Shown: positions 12,701 to 24,784 of the stretch, piece by piece
Layout of the letters: every line of letters starts with the position of its first letter
Numbering within the stretch: the stretch's first letter is position 1
From: Dimorphilus gyrociliatus
Lineage: Eukaryota > Annelida > Polychaeta > Dinophilidae
DNA: 64,000 bases
Assembly: GCA_904063045.1 (NCBI GenBank)
Contig: CAJFCJ010000002.1
Location: 2,413,891-2,477,890, forward strand
Reading direction: 5' to 3'
The notes under the pieces: generated by a model
What the model saw: only the letters and a program-made list of their open reading frames with translations
The model's database searches: none
Told to the model about the DNA's origin: nothing
Translations under genes and position numbers: made by a program

Positions 12701-15700
12701 CTTTTTTAAATCTTTAAATATTCCAGAAGGTATTCTCTTCAATTGATTATTATTAAGCTTTATCGAGTCTAAGTTGTTAAAACCATCGAATATTCCAGAT
12801 TCCAGTACACTTAGTACATTATGTCCAAGATTTATCTTGGTTAAAGAATCTTTCAAAGGTGATAATAGCTCTTTTGTTACTTTGCTTATTTTATTACTTT
12901 CCAAGTTGAGAACGCTTAACATTCCTAATCCATCGAAAGATTTTGGTGATAATTTATATATTTTATTCCCGTTTAAATATAGAACATGTAGTTTTTGCAA
13001 TCTTTTAAAATCATTATCTTCAATTGTAGCTATTTGATTAGCTTCCAAGTCTAATTTGTATAATTCTTGTAAATCGTCAAATTGGCCAGGATTAAACTTT
13101 TTAATCTCGTTATTTGATAAGGTTAACTCTGTCAGAGACGTTAATTTAGAGAAAACTTCGGAGTTTATATCATTAATGCGATTTTTAGACAAGTGTAATT
13201 TTTTCAAATCACTTAAATTACTAAATACTTTATCTTGAAGTTTTGTTATTCTATTTTGCGACAAGTAAAGTTCATTTAGAGAAACCAAATTTGAAAATAA
13301 ATCATCTGCTAGATTATCCAACTGATTATCAGAAATATCTAATTCTTGAAGTTTCTTCATTGAATTGAAGATTTTAGGTGATAGACTTCTAATTTGATTA
13401 TTTTCAAGCTTCAAAGTATTAATTCTTTCGCTATGTTGAAAGATATTTTCATTTAATTCTTGAAGCTCATTAATATCCAAATATAGATAGTGAAGGCTTG
13501 GTAAATTCATAAAAAGCCTTTCAGGTATGACTTTTAATCTATTATTGGACAATACAAGAGTATGAAGATTACTTAAACCATTAAAAGCATTAGGATGAAT
13601 TGTTCTTATATGATTTTCAGCTAAATTTAAATTTGCCAAATTCTCACCAATACCAATAAAAGCATCCTCCTCAATTACTTCTATTTCCAATTTATTTAAA
13701 TCTAGAGCGTATCCACGAATATTTTTAAATGCTTCCCTTTGTATAGTCGAGATGGCGCTATTTTCAAAATCTACGGCATTGTAGACGGTCACGGAAAATT
13801 TAAAGGCAGGTATCTATTTTTTTTTTAAAAAAAAAAGTTTTACTAAATAAAAAATAAATTTCCTTAATTAAATCTAATCCTAGAAATATTTTTGTAAAAT
13901 TTTCCTCTTATTTCTATTCACTTTTTTTTCTCTCTTTTAATAATATTATTGAATTGCTTTGATTTCGTCACGAAATTTTATTGAAGCTTCTAAGCTTCGC
14001 TCTATTTACTAAGAATTTATCATTTACAAATATTTCATTCAAATTAGCTTTTTACCTTAACCAGTCATAAAAAATATTTACTTTTTATAGGCTTAGAAAA
14101 ACATTACGTAATTAAATTATAAATATAACTTATTTGTAGGATTAATTCAATTTTGAAGAAGCCTCACCTCATTAATTCTTCCTAAATTTTTACACTTGAT
14201 TATATGACCGGTAAAGGACATCTCACAGACGCAATTTTCGTGTATAACTGGACATCCTTCAGGAGGTTTGGGTGTTGACGGTGCAATTGTAGAACTACTT
14301 GCCATTGGGGTAGTACTGGGTATTTTCGTAGCAGTTGTTGGAGGTGGAATATGACAAATAGATATATTATATTGGGTAATAAGTGAATCTCTATATCGAC
14401 ATCTCGGTTTATCTAGATTAAGAGATCTAATCCACGTTAATTCACAGTCGCAAATCCAGGGATTTCCCTCCAACAAAACTCTTTCAAACTTTACAAAATT
14501 CTCGAAAATGTCTGACTGTAAAGTTGTCAAAAGATTATCCCTCAAGTCGAGTGTTTTTAATGAATTCCTGACGGCAACAATATGGGAATTTTCAACTTTT
14601 GTCAACAAATTTCCCCTCAATTCCAAATTCTCCAATGTTGAATATATGTTCATTTTAGTCCAATCTTCTAGCGTAGATAATGAACATTGATTTATTCTAA
14701 GACTTTTCATGCGCGTAATCAATTGTTTAACGTTATCTGGCATCTTCCCAACAGGATTATTACTTATATCTAATTCATCAACAAGTCTAACTCCATGGAA
14801 GAAATTATCAGGTAATTTTGAAATATTATTCTTGGAAAGCTTTATATTTTCAACTCTACCAGAAATAAACAAATTATCGATGTTTGTCAATCGATTATTC
14901 TCAAAGGAAATTAATCTAGTTTTACTATCAACTTCCGACGAGGATTCAATAAATAATTCTGGCAAACTTTCCATTAAGTTATTTGATAAATCGAATTCCA
15001 ACACGTTTGTGAAACTTTTAGCTCCATTAGGGAAAGATTTCAATTTGTTCGAATTTAATAGCAAAGTATTAATATTAATGGGAGAAGAAGGTAAAGTTAA
15101 TTCCTCAATCTGATTATCTTGCAGATTGAAATATCTGAAATGATAAATGATTATCAATGATATGCTCTAATAAGATTGCGATTTGTTTAATATATATTTT
15201 CTTAAAATTACCTTAATCTATTGAGTCCTTTCACAGTTCCTGTATTTACAATACTAATCTGATTGTTGGCTATTGACAAAGTCTCGATCGATTGTCCATT
15301 CTTTCCAAACAGTTTTGGCAGTTCTTTAAGTGAAGTTTTATCCAAATTCAAATTCCTTAATACAGTCAGATCTTCGAAGAGGTTATCCTCCAACACTGAC
15401 AATTCATTTTCACTAAGATTTAGCTCGGAGAGACTCGTTAATTGCTTTACATTAACTATGCCACCCTGTGATAATTTGTTATTAGAGACGCTTAAGGTAT
15501 CTAACGTATTTGGTAATCCTATCAAAGATTCTATCTTATTAGAGTCTATCCAAAGTTTCTTTAACTTTAAATTATTCAAAGATTGGAGACTGTCCTTTAT
15601 AGCATTTCTCGAAAGATCTAATTCATTTAGAGAATTAAGTTTCGATAGAAACTTAGGTAATATAGTTAATAGATTTCCATCTAAATTAAGAGTTTCTAAT

Positions 15701-17898
15701 AAACTCTTGTCTCCGATACCTTCAAAAGAATCATCCTCTAATTGATTGTCGCCGAGATCGATATGTTTTAGCTTTGTTAAAGGATTTAAAGTTCCAAGTC
15801 TCAATTGGCTAATTCGATTATTTCTTGAAATAAGGTTCGTAACATTGGTAAAATAATTAAAAACTTTTGTTGATAGCGTTCCCAAATTATTATCGCTTAT
15901 ATCTAATATCAATAGTTCATTGCCTGTTGTAATTCTCTCTATTTCGAATAACGTCAACTTATTTCCCTTTACATGTAATTCTTCAAGTTTGCATCCTGTA
16001 AATGCTCTTGGATGAATGCCAATTATTTTATTGTTATCCAACGACAACTTGTAAATATTGTTCGCGCCAAGAAACAGATTCTCCGGTAAGCTTTGTATTA
16101 AATTATTATTCAGATTAATATCAAAGACCGTTTTAAGACCAAGAAATGAATTTCTATTGACATATTCTATCTGATTGGAGGATAGATCAATAGCTCGTAG
16201 ATAATCTACTTCAGAAAGGAACATTCTGTCTGGTAGATTTCGTATTTTGTTACCCTGTAGTTGTAGTCTCTCTAAATTTTGAAGATTTCTAAAGCTTATC
16301 TCTGTCAGATCAGTAATTTTGTTAAAACTCAGATCAATAAAGCGAATCCTTGTATTACTAAAGGCCAAGGCTTGTACCTCCATAATTTCGTTGTGATTCA
16401 GTTTAATTTCATGCAAAGAATTCGGTAATGATGACGTAGGAATTTCAGTGAGTAGGTTGTTTGACAAGAAGAGTTGGAGCATGTTTTTACAATTTACGAA
16501 TGAATTCTCGTGTAAACTTTGAATTTTATTGTTACTTAGGTCAACGAAATCCAAACTTGTCAATTCAGAAAAGCTATTAGCATCAATTTTCTTGATTAGA
16601 TTGCCATTTAGATGAATAGAGCGTAAAGCTGGTAAATTCTTAAATATTCCATTAGGTATGGCCGTTAATCTATTGTTGTCCATCTTAATTGTTGCTATCG
16701 ATTTAGTCGCCGTAAATATTCCATTAAGAATAAGTTCAATGTTGTTTCTTGATAATGATATTGAATTTATCTTACTCATTTTATCAAAAAGACCAACGGG
16801 AAGTTGTTCAATATCGTTGTCGTCCAAATTCAAATCATAGAGATTATCTAATCCTTGAAATGTGGCTACTGAGAGGGAAGAAATCTCATTAGCATATATA
16901 TGTAAATTAAGAAGAGATTTTTGATTTAGAAATAATCGATCGGGTAAATCATCTATTTGATTATGCTCCAGATTAAGTGTGTTCAATTTCTCAAGCGAAT
17001 TGAAAATGTTCAAAGGTAAAGTTTTCAGCCGATTATAAGACAAATTCAAAGTTTTTAAATTTGAACATTTCTTGAACAGATTTCCGTCTATTGTCTGTAG
17101 TCCGTTCTTTTTTAAGTCGAGAGTTTGTAGATATTCTAGTTTGTCAAAAATATCTGAATCAAGGCTTCTCAAACGATTATTCGCTAGATGTAACGTTTGT
17201 AGTCCAGTAGTAGTATCAAATATTTCTTTATCTAAATCTTCGATGTTATTCGATTCCATATTTAATTCATCTAAGTGGGGTAATTTGGAAAATGTTTTTT
17301 TACTTATCATCTCCAATTTATTGTCAGCTATATTGAGCTCAGTCAATTTCGGTAGAATATCAAAAGCTTTTTCATCAATGTTATCAATTTCATTCAAATC
17401 TAGATGTAGATATTGTAAGTTATCCAAGCCGATAAATGTCTTATTACCAATCGTTTTTAATTTATTGTTACGTATAGATAAATGAGTAGCGCTTCGTAGA
17501 TCTTTGAACAAATAATCCGGAATGCTAGTTAAGAGATTCTCTCCCAAGGAAATAGTATCTACAGTAGTGCCGATAAAAGCGTCCTTATGTATTTCTTGTA
17601 TTCCCAAACTGCTTAATTGTAAATCATTAACTTTTAATCCAGTAAAGGCGTTCGCTTGAAGCTTCCTTATAATTGTATTTCCACTGAACGACAATTCTGA
17701 GTAAAGAGTGTTGGATGGTCGCACGAATGGAAATTCCTCTAAAGTTCCTAAATCTTCACAAACTATTTTACGCGTATTGATAAACTGCGTCTTACACTTG
17801 CACTTCTCCAAAAGAATAGGACAATCTTGAGAATTTACCTTTAAGATTATATACAAAAATATACACACAAAATTTAATACATTCTTCATCCTCTCCAT
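9728..17898 (-). CDS. Giant leucine-rich-repeat single-pass transmembrane protein
   Basis: Three exons (minus strand): 15212-17898, 14168-15134 and 9728-13813, giving 2579 residues. The splice joins are in frame (AG|A, then GAG|ATA). The signal peptide is about residues 1-23 (MKNVLNFVCIFLYIIL). LRRNT cysteines lie at 26, 33, 35 and 47. A first block of about 40 typical 24-residue LRRs (LxxLxLxxNxL) ends in an LRRCT at about 1119-1157 (NPWICDCELTWI). A Thr/Pro-rich linker (1158-1187) is followed by a second LRRNT (cysteines 1190, 1197, 1199, 1210). About 40 more LRRs then end in a second LRRCT (2289-2345, ACTCNLGWLR). A Ser/Thr-rich stalk leads to one membrane helix (about 2500-2522) and a 57-residue cytoplasmic tail with no TIR, kinase or other known domain. 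It is likely a cell-surface adhesion or recognition receptor, broadly like chaoptin or artichoke of insects. Met4 is an alternative start. Confidence 0.87.
13814..14167 (-). other. Intron 2 of the LRR receptor gene
   Basis: 354 bp between LRR exons 2 and 3, phase 0. The donor is GTGAGG; the acceptor is TAG after an A-rich rather than pyrimidine-rich tract, so the exact 3' splice site is the weakest point of the model. The joined protein LGRINE|IPAF parallels LGTLEEFPF at the N-terminus, which supports it. Confidence 0.65.
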
Positions 17899-20630
17899 TT
17901 TTCTCTCTGACTAAAATGCTCTGGCCTGCTAAAAGGCCGACATGTATTGAAATTGCCGACGCACTATTCGAATGATTCACGTAAATCGGATCTTAAACAG
18001 GAGTCACTTCGAGAATTTCTTTATATCTATTCTCTGTTTATTATAAGCTTGTTCCGTGAAAGTAATGACTTTAATATCCTAATAGACAAGGTATAGGAAT
18101 TGATGTGCACTGAATGGCAGCGTTCTTTCGATTAACTATACAGGTGTTACGGTTAGTAGCGAACTTAATGGCTGCCTAGCAATTTTCTACATAATTTCAT
18201 CAATATTCTATCCAATTAAAATAAATTTCCATGCTATACGAATTTGCATTAAGACAGTGTAAATATTAGAATGTTATATTATGGATTTTATTCACTCTAT
18301 TCGTCCTGCAAATAAAACTTATTATTTACCCACTAGATACGCCCCTGAAAGGGGAATTTACGATGAATCACACTCCCTTTCCTGTTCTGTCATGCAACTA
18401 TAGACTACAGTTGTTTAAATTTAGAGCAAACAAAACAGAACGATTTTATTGAAATTCTATCCTGTTTGCAAAAAATTTGGGTCTAGGTTAGGTGAGGAAA
18501 AGGTAAGAAAAGAGAGAGTGTATGTGTGAGGGGGTGAGGGTTAAGAGGGGAATTTTCTCTTTCTTGTGTAATATTCAAAATAGATCAAGTATTATGAGAT
18601 TTTTACGCTCTAGTACATCTAAATCATTAGCTATTTTGAAAAGGACCCAAATTCTAAGCAAAACTGTCTATTTCTCCATTTAAAAAAGGAACATAGATAA
18701 GATAAAAATCTCCTTAGGAATTACTAAGCAAAAAATTAATACCCAACGATCTTTTAAAAATGGAGGAAAAAAATGCTTAACTGGCATCCAATTAAATCCT
18801 TATCAAGAAATATTTTCACTATTCTATCATCACTGTAACCTTTCGGTCCTTATCAATATTTTTTTTATTCCACATTTCCTTTCATGCCACTGTTTACGAA
18901 ATAGTACTTTATTAATAAAAAAAACCATAACAATAGGGTATAATTTTCCAAATGCCATGCATTCCCTTTCCGTTGGTGATATTTATAAAAAAGATCGATC
19001 CAAACAAACCGTTTGATCTTTTTTTTTTCGCACCGGAACAGGTGACTAGGCACCTTTGTGGAAAGTTTACTGAGGTGTCGCTTATTCATGTCTACACATT
19101 TTAACAAGATCCAATTACTTAAATATTCAAATAAATTTAACCAATTTATGCTCAAGATCCGTAATAATCGGTAAAAATTATTGATATCTATAAGAGGATT
19201 GAAGAATGGGAAGCTGTTTATGCTCTTTGTTAATAGTCCTTCCATTTTCCTCCTCTCTTTTATAAGAGGAGATAGACATGGAGAGTTTGAATATATTTTA
19301 AGAGGAAACTAGATTTTATCCAACTAGGAAGTATTTGTAAAGGTGAAGAATTAGCTGTAATTTTTTCTTCAATGATGAGTATTATTAAACTCTTTCTTTA
19401 TGCTCTTATATTCATTCTATAGTTTCTCTCCTATATAGCTGTATTTACGTAAGGAAAGAAACTAGCATGACAGAAGATAAAACTATAATTTTGAACAAAA
19501 CTTAGTATTCAAAACAGCGAATACAGTGCATATAGAAAAAAAGAAATAATGAAATTCTAGACGTCTCCCTCACATATTTAAAAAATGTTTATAGAGCTAT
19601 TTCTCTTATTAAAACGAAGAATCGACATCGAGGCATTTACTATCATTTAATACTTGACATTAATTATATACGAAAGAAAGAGGGATACGCGTGCTTGAAC
19701 ATCATGACTAAAAAAAAATCGAGATAATTAGCGTCGGAGACTGGAAGTTCCTTTAGGAGGTCATTGAATAATTGAATCCCCCATCGCGGTTTTCTAGCAA
19801 ATTACTCTACGACTGAAGGGTGGGCGTCTACAAGGACAAAGTTCTGCATTAGTTGAATTCAATTGGCACTTTTAGGTTACGTAGGAAATATTTTAACTGC
19901 GCTAACGAATGAGTGAAAAAAATTTTCTAAAAAACTTAAAAAGATCATTTAAAAAAAACGGTAACACTAAGAGGTATACTTCAAGAGAACTTGCTCGAGC
20001 ATTAAACATAGAGGGGGACCTTTTTGTTGTTTTATAAAAAAAAAGAAAAGTGATGATAATGTCCTATTCAATCTTCAACCAAATAGATTTTATCCTATTG
20101 AAATATCATAAAAATCTCTCCCTTACCCTCTTCCTACCCCCTACCGTTTTATTTAAAGGGAAGGAATTACCATTATGCTTCTCTTTTAATTTATTAACAG
20201 CCCAAAAAGAAAGTTTAACAAATCTGACAAATATTTTCAAGCAAATAATAAAGTATGAAAGGATTTTTTCGCTTGTCTTCTTCCAGAAAAGAGATTAAAT
20301 GAGTACTTTCTTTTTATACTTTGTTTCAAATTTTATCCTCTTTTTATTTTAATTATTCCTTTTTATTGTTGTTTTCTTTTTTTTTGACAATAAAGCACTT
20401 TTGCATTTCTTTCAATTTAAAAAAAATGCATATTCCTGATAAGTTTTAATAGTTTTTTTGTTTTTTTTTTATTTATGTCGAGTTTACATGCAGAGGAAAA
20501 AGAACAAGGTAAAAAAAATAAACAGCAAAACCGGGCTATACTATATACTTTCTATTTGTATAGCCAATTGTACAGCTTATTCTAGTGAATAAGAGTAAAA
20601 AAAATGCATCTCAAAAATTATTACTCTGAT
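17899..20630. other. Intergenic region upstream of the LRR gene
   Basis: 2.7 kb without a supported gene. The left end should hold the LRR receptor promoter and 5' UTR. The right end is the 3' side of the PY-motif gene. A 126-codon open frame (18865-19245, minus) shows no domain, signal peptide or splice context. A pair of opposed AGGTG/CACCT half-sites at 19040-19055 resembles paired E-boxes but may be chance. Confidence 0.5.
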
Positions 20631-22303
20631 CTAAATCCAATGTTGAGTAGCGCCATCTGGTAAGAAAGCATCTCCATAGTCCCATTGCATGCTTAACGAA
20701 CTTTGAACAACGGATGAGGCTGACTGTAAAATGAAAATTGGCAATTAAACATATTAATTAAATACTATTCTTTATTAAAAGTAAATCTAGCGGAAGATCT
20801 TAGTATCTTACCGAAGGACCAATACCCGGGCCTCCAGGCGAGTTAACCTGACGGGGAACTACGTTCGCTGTTCGCATCGGGGTTCCCAACATGTTGACCG
20901 GGGCCGAAGAAATTCCACTATTAGCGGGAATAGGATAATTTGGAACATAGCTTTGAGGAGTTTGCTCAAGTATATTAGATGTAACAGATTGTTCAAAAGA
21001 CGGTAGAGGAGTTTCACCGAGTATGTCGGGTAGGGCAGGTGTTTCGTCCTGCTATTATTAAATACAATGTTAAAAACGTAGACAGATTTAAATTTGAGAT
21101 ACATACAAATGATGAAAGATATCGTATCGTACAATCCATTACTTCACTAGAAGGACTCTTTTCAACTGCTTCTCTATCAATCATCTCCGTGTAATTAACT
21201 GAAGCTAACAGATTCTTTGTATAATTAACCAATGACTCTTCGTAGGGTGGAGGACCCTCATTATTTCTTCTCCGGAAACAATATTGCATAAAAGGAATAG
21301 AGTTAACCGGTAAGGATCTTCTTTTAAAGTCATAACTAGGCAATAACCAATCACAACCATCCGACGTCGAATATCTTGTCATCCTTGGTTCTGAGGCGCA
21401 AACTTCATTCAAAAAACCGGGAGATGCATGATTCGAGTGCGGAGGAGCGATTTGCGGAGTTGACGATAAATTTGGAAATGGTAGAGGGGTTTGATGTTCC
21501 TTAGGTACTCTTTGAACATTTCGAGGCGGCGAGCCTCTAAGACTTTCCGATTCATAATAAGTTGGCGGTGTTGCTTCTCTATCCATTTCTTCTTCAGTTG
21601 GTGGACTAAGCCAAGCTAGTCTATAAGGAGCACAATCTGCTTGAACATTCCAATTTCTATACGACGTAGCTTCTTCTGGTTCAATGTAGGATACAGTCGG
21701 ATTCGGTATGACATCATTACCCTTTGAAAAACAATTGTTGTTCACGAAAGAATCTATCATAAGGCGTTATAGGCCTTAGTGAGATAGAGATTTGATGTAA
21801 GCTTAATTTATTTTTGTCTATAAAACTACTCTTTGTTGTAAAAAATATGTAAAAAAAATGGCGATATATACATTAATGACAAGTCAGGTCAATTAACATG
21901 CCGATAATACAAAAATATCTATAGTGGTAAATATAGGCCAAGAAAAGTCTGTACATACCTCGAAGGCTTCTATACCGCTTTCTGGTGCGATGTTTTCAAA
22001 ACGTTTAGGTGCACTCCATGATATTCTTCTTGTATTAAAAGCATCCGAATAATCAAGCATTTGTTGCCTATTTTTTCTGGACCGAATTATATAACAGGAC
22101 AGTGCCGCGCAGAGAACTGTTAGAATGAGGATAACGACGACCAATGGCAGAACAAGTTGTAAATATTCCATCCTCTTCCAGATTAGATGTTCGGTCGGTG
22201 AGTTGAGGAAATGGCAAAGGCTTGATAAAATGTTCTCTCCGGAAATATTTGTACTAACTAGTAGCTGGCCGCCGTCGATTTCGAAGGTTCCTTTCAACGG
22301 CAT
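20631..22303 (-). CDS. Single-pass membrane protein with two PPxY motifs
   Basis: Four exons (minus strand), all joined in phase 0: 21959-22303, 21107-21721, 20812-21051 and 20631-20723; 430 residues. The N-terminal 45 or so residues have one NIS glycosylation site and no clear signal peptide. A strong membrane helix lies at about residues 48-71 (LVLPLVVVILILTVLC), followed by a basic stop-transfer (IIRSRKNR). The long remaining part is proline-, serine- and tyrosine-rich, probably disordered and cytoplasmic. It has PPTY at 167-170 and PPPY at 272-275, the latter in PPPYEESL. PPxY motifs bind WW domains of Nedd4-family ubiquitin ligases, so this may be an adaptor for membrane-protein ubiquitination. 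No named family was recognised. The frame stays open a little upstream of the chosen ATG, so a further 5' exon with a signal peptide is possible. Confidence 0.7.
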
Positions 22304-22936
22304 TCGAAAAACATAAGGAAAAGAAGAAAAGAAAAAAATATTGGGTCTACATACGAACTAGCCGACAGTAGAAGTTAAAGTGACGTCCAACGGCGTTGTT
22401 TTCAGCTCGCAAACGCGGACCGAAAGCGTTTCGACAGTTTACCGTTGAGTAGCCGTTAAAATCTGAATACCGTGGCCGAGGACTGTCTTACAATACTCAA
22501 TCATTTAGTCTCTACTCTTTACGTTCTATGCAATAAAAAAAATTAAAAGTCGTTGCTAATTCGTCAGTTAAGTATAAAAAGCTAAGTAGACGAATCGTTC
22601 TCGGACACATCAACACTGCTTGAAACCTTAATTAGGGGGATAAAAACTCTTGTCAAACACCCTCTTACTCTTTTTAGCATGATAAAAAGTAGCATAAAAA
22701 TATCTGATTTCTGAACAAGAGAACCCTCTTTTTATGTTCAAGAGTTTGCTTGAAAAGTCCAGGCATGAGCTCTATCTTGAGTGAATGTTAGTAAAAAAAA
22801 TGATGTTTTCGAGACACAAAATACACTGTATTGAGATGAAAAATAAAAATAATAATTGAATTCAATAAACGAGAAAAGCTTCTATCTTCTTTTTATAGAA
22901 GATAGATCATTTTTAATAGTCTTTGCTTATTTAGAT
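22304..22936. other. Intergenic region: PY-gene promoter and SARAF 3' side
   Basis: A 0.6 kb spacer. The left part, richer in G+C than the AT-rich flanks (about 22380-22480), is a likely promoter/5' UTR for the PY-motif gene. The right part is the SARAF 3' UTR. No open frame is supported. Confidence 0.45.
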
Positions 22937-24320
22937 TCATCGACGTCGAGTTCCACCGAAACCTTAAATGATTAAGAAACAAAACTAACCCTTTATGACT
23001 TATGACGTAAATTTAAACTCACCAGAAGCTGTTCTCGTTCCCGAACTACTTGGAGCTGATGGAGTTGCTGGAGAAAAAGTTTACTTTAAAAGTACAGTTT
23101 AACAAGTTTAATTGAATAACATACGTCTTGAACTCCAGCCGCTGCTTCCGCCAGTGGAACCCCAACCACTGCTTCCACCAGTAAAACCCCAGCCACCCCA
23201 TCCCCTATTTCTTGTTCCATAATAAGGTTGATTATAATATCTAGTATTTGTTCCACTACCAAACAAATAGCCTAATAACCCTCCAGTGGCCGCTCCTGTC
23301 CAAAATCCTCCACCTCCAGTTCCAGTTCCAGCTCCGGTTCCTGAAGAATATCCAGAGTTAGTGTGGCATCCTTGCGAGTTATCTGTAACATCAGTTTAAT
23401 AATATAAAATTTTCTGTTTTAGACTCTCAAAAGTTTATGAACCTGGGTAGCCTCCGGTATACTCTGGACGGAAACCGTATGGAGGAGGAGCATCTTCCGC
23501 TTGATGATTAGTTGATAAACACGTTTTGTATATAACATAAATAACAAAAGCAATTATTCCTAAAGTGACAATATGCCCCAGCATAGATCCTTCACTGCAA
23601 AATTATTGAATTAACTTAATATTATTAAACTATAAAACTTGGTTTCTCCTTACCTGTGATGATGTTGACTATAACCAGACTGTTTATGATAATGAGGTTT
23701 ATTATATCCATAGTTGTGTTGATGGTTTTTCTTTTCATGGCCCTCTTTTGTATAGTCCAAAGTATACTCTAACTGTTTGAAAGAAAAAATAGCTTAAATT
23801 CTATTTGTCATGATAATAGTTTGTTTACTTTTGTAGATATTGGAAAGCTTGTGTAAAACAGAACCTACTAATAGATAACACACGAAATAGAATAATAACT
23901 TACTCCACATGAGCCTTTTAAAACGTAAGGATCATCTGGATAGTCGTAGCCCTCGCAGGATACTTCAATCTTTCCAAAACGATATTCATTATCCATATCA
24001 GTTTTACATTCCCATTGAACGTCATAGCCATCGCTTCCCCTATTATAGCATTGAACAGTCTGAGGTATAAATGAGCTGCAACCTGAAGTTCCACCGACAC
24101 ATTTGAGATGAGGTACTGGCGAAGATCTTCTGGCATTTGTCATTCTTCCAGAATGTAAGGTTATCACTTTCAAGTCGGTAAGTAGAATTTTATCCTTACT
24201 TTTCCAAGCTAATGATAATACAATTATATAGTGAAAATAATATTTCTCTCATTAAACTTTCTCTCTACCTGTTGTTAAATGTATCAAGATGAATACGATC
24301 GGTAACACAAGCGACTTCAT
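22937..24320 (-). CDS. SARAF: SARAF (store-operated calcium entry-associated regulatory factor)
   Basis: Seven exons (minus strand): 24269-24320, 23904-24208, 23654-23772, 23443-23594, 23125-23382, 23023-23067 and 22937-22962; 318 residues, in frame throughout. The signal peptide begins MKSLVLPIVFILIHL. The lumenal domain has the family's hallmark stretches SPVPHLKCVGG, GYDVQWECKTD, FGKIEVSCEGY and LKGSCG. A His/Tyr-rich segment precedes one membrane helix (about 164-184, HIVTLGIIAFVIYVIY). The cytosolic part contains a PPPY motif, a Gly-rich GFWTGAATGGLLGYLFG, tandem Gly/Trp repeats, and the conserved tail TASGFGGTRRR, whose last nine codons include a tiny 26-bp final exon. In mammals SARAF is an ER membrane protein that promotes slow inactivation of STIM/Orai calcium entry. 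The gene is head-to-head with NDUFA11, 464 bp apart. Donor 4 (GTTCAT) is weak. Confidence 0.93.
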
Positions 24321-24784
24321 TTTTTATTAAGAAGCTTTTCAAGTTTAATTTAAAAAGAAAAATTCGAATGATGAGAGATTTTCTGGCTGTTTCTGTAGTT
24401 TAGATTTAATGACACGTCAGGGTTCTCTCTATTTATAAAGCTCCTGAGAGTCGATAAAAGAAACGAATTTCTCAACCAAATGACTCACTCAAATGTTTAC
24501 TACGCATAAGAAAATAACGCAGAGAAAAAGTATTTTTTTCTAGGAAAAGGTAACTTTAAGAAAATTTTCTGTGATACCTAAAATAATAAAAATATATTTT
24601 AAAGTATATTATATGAGTTTTAGATCAGTTAGAGTTAATAAAAAAAGGCGTAATTTTACAGAAACGGAAGAATGACGAGGATTAAAATGGTTTGTGGGAT
24701 TGGAGATCTTTGCAAAATTTAACTGATTTACTCCTCCAAGGTCAAGGACAAGGTGAAAAGAACAGGGCTAAAAATTAAAAAAAT
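24321..24784. promoter_or_regulatory. Shared divergent promoter region of SARAF and NDUFA11
   Basis: Only 464 bp separate the SARAF start codon (-) from the NDUFA11 start codon (+), so both promoters must lie here or overlap. TATA-like AT stretches occur throughout; no specific element can be assigned. The bidirectional arrangement is seen directly; co-regulation is inference. Confidence 0.55.

Noticed and set aside
10122-17485. Many plus-strand open frames across the LRR gene
   Set aside because: They are mirror frames produced by the regular LRR codon pattern on the opposite strand.
18991-19029. Imperfect hairpin (CAAAC/GTTTG with GATC arms) followed by a T-run
   Set aside because: It looks like a bacterial-style terminator, but such hairpins plus T-runs are frequent by chance in AT-rich animal DNA and no Pol III gene precedes it.
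18865-19245. 126-codon ATG-started open frame on the minus strand
   Set aside because: No domain, no signal peptide, no splice context, and a composition typical of AT-rich non-coding frames.
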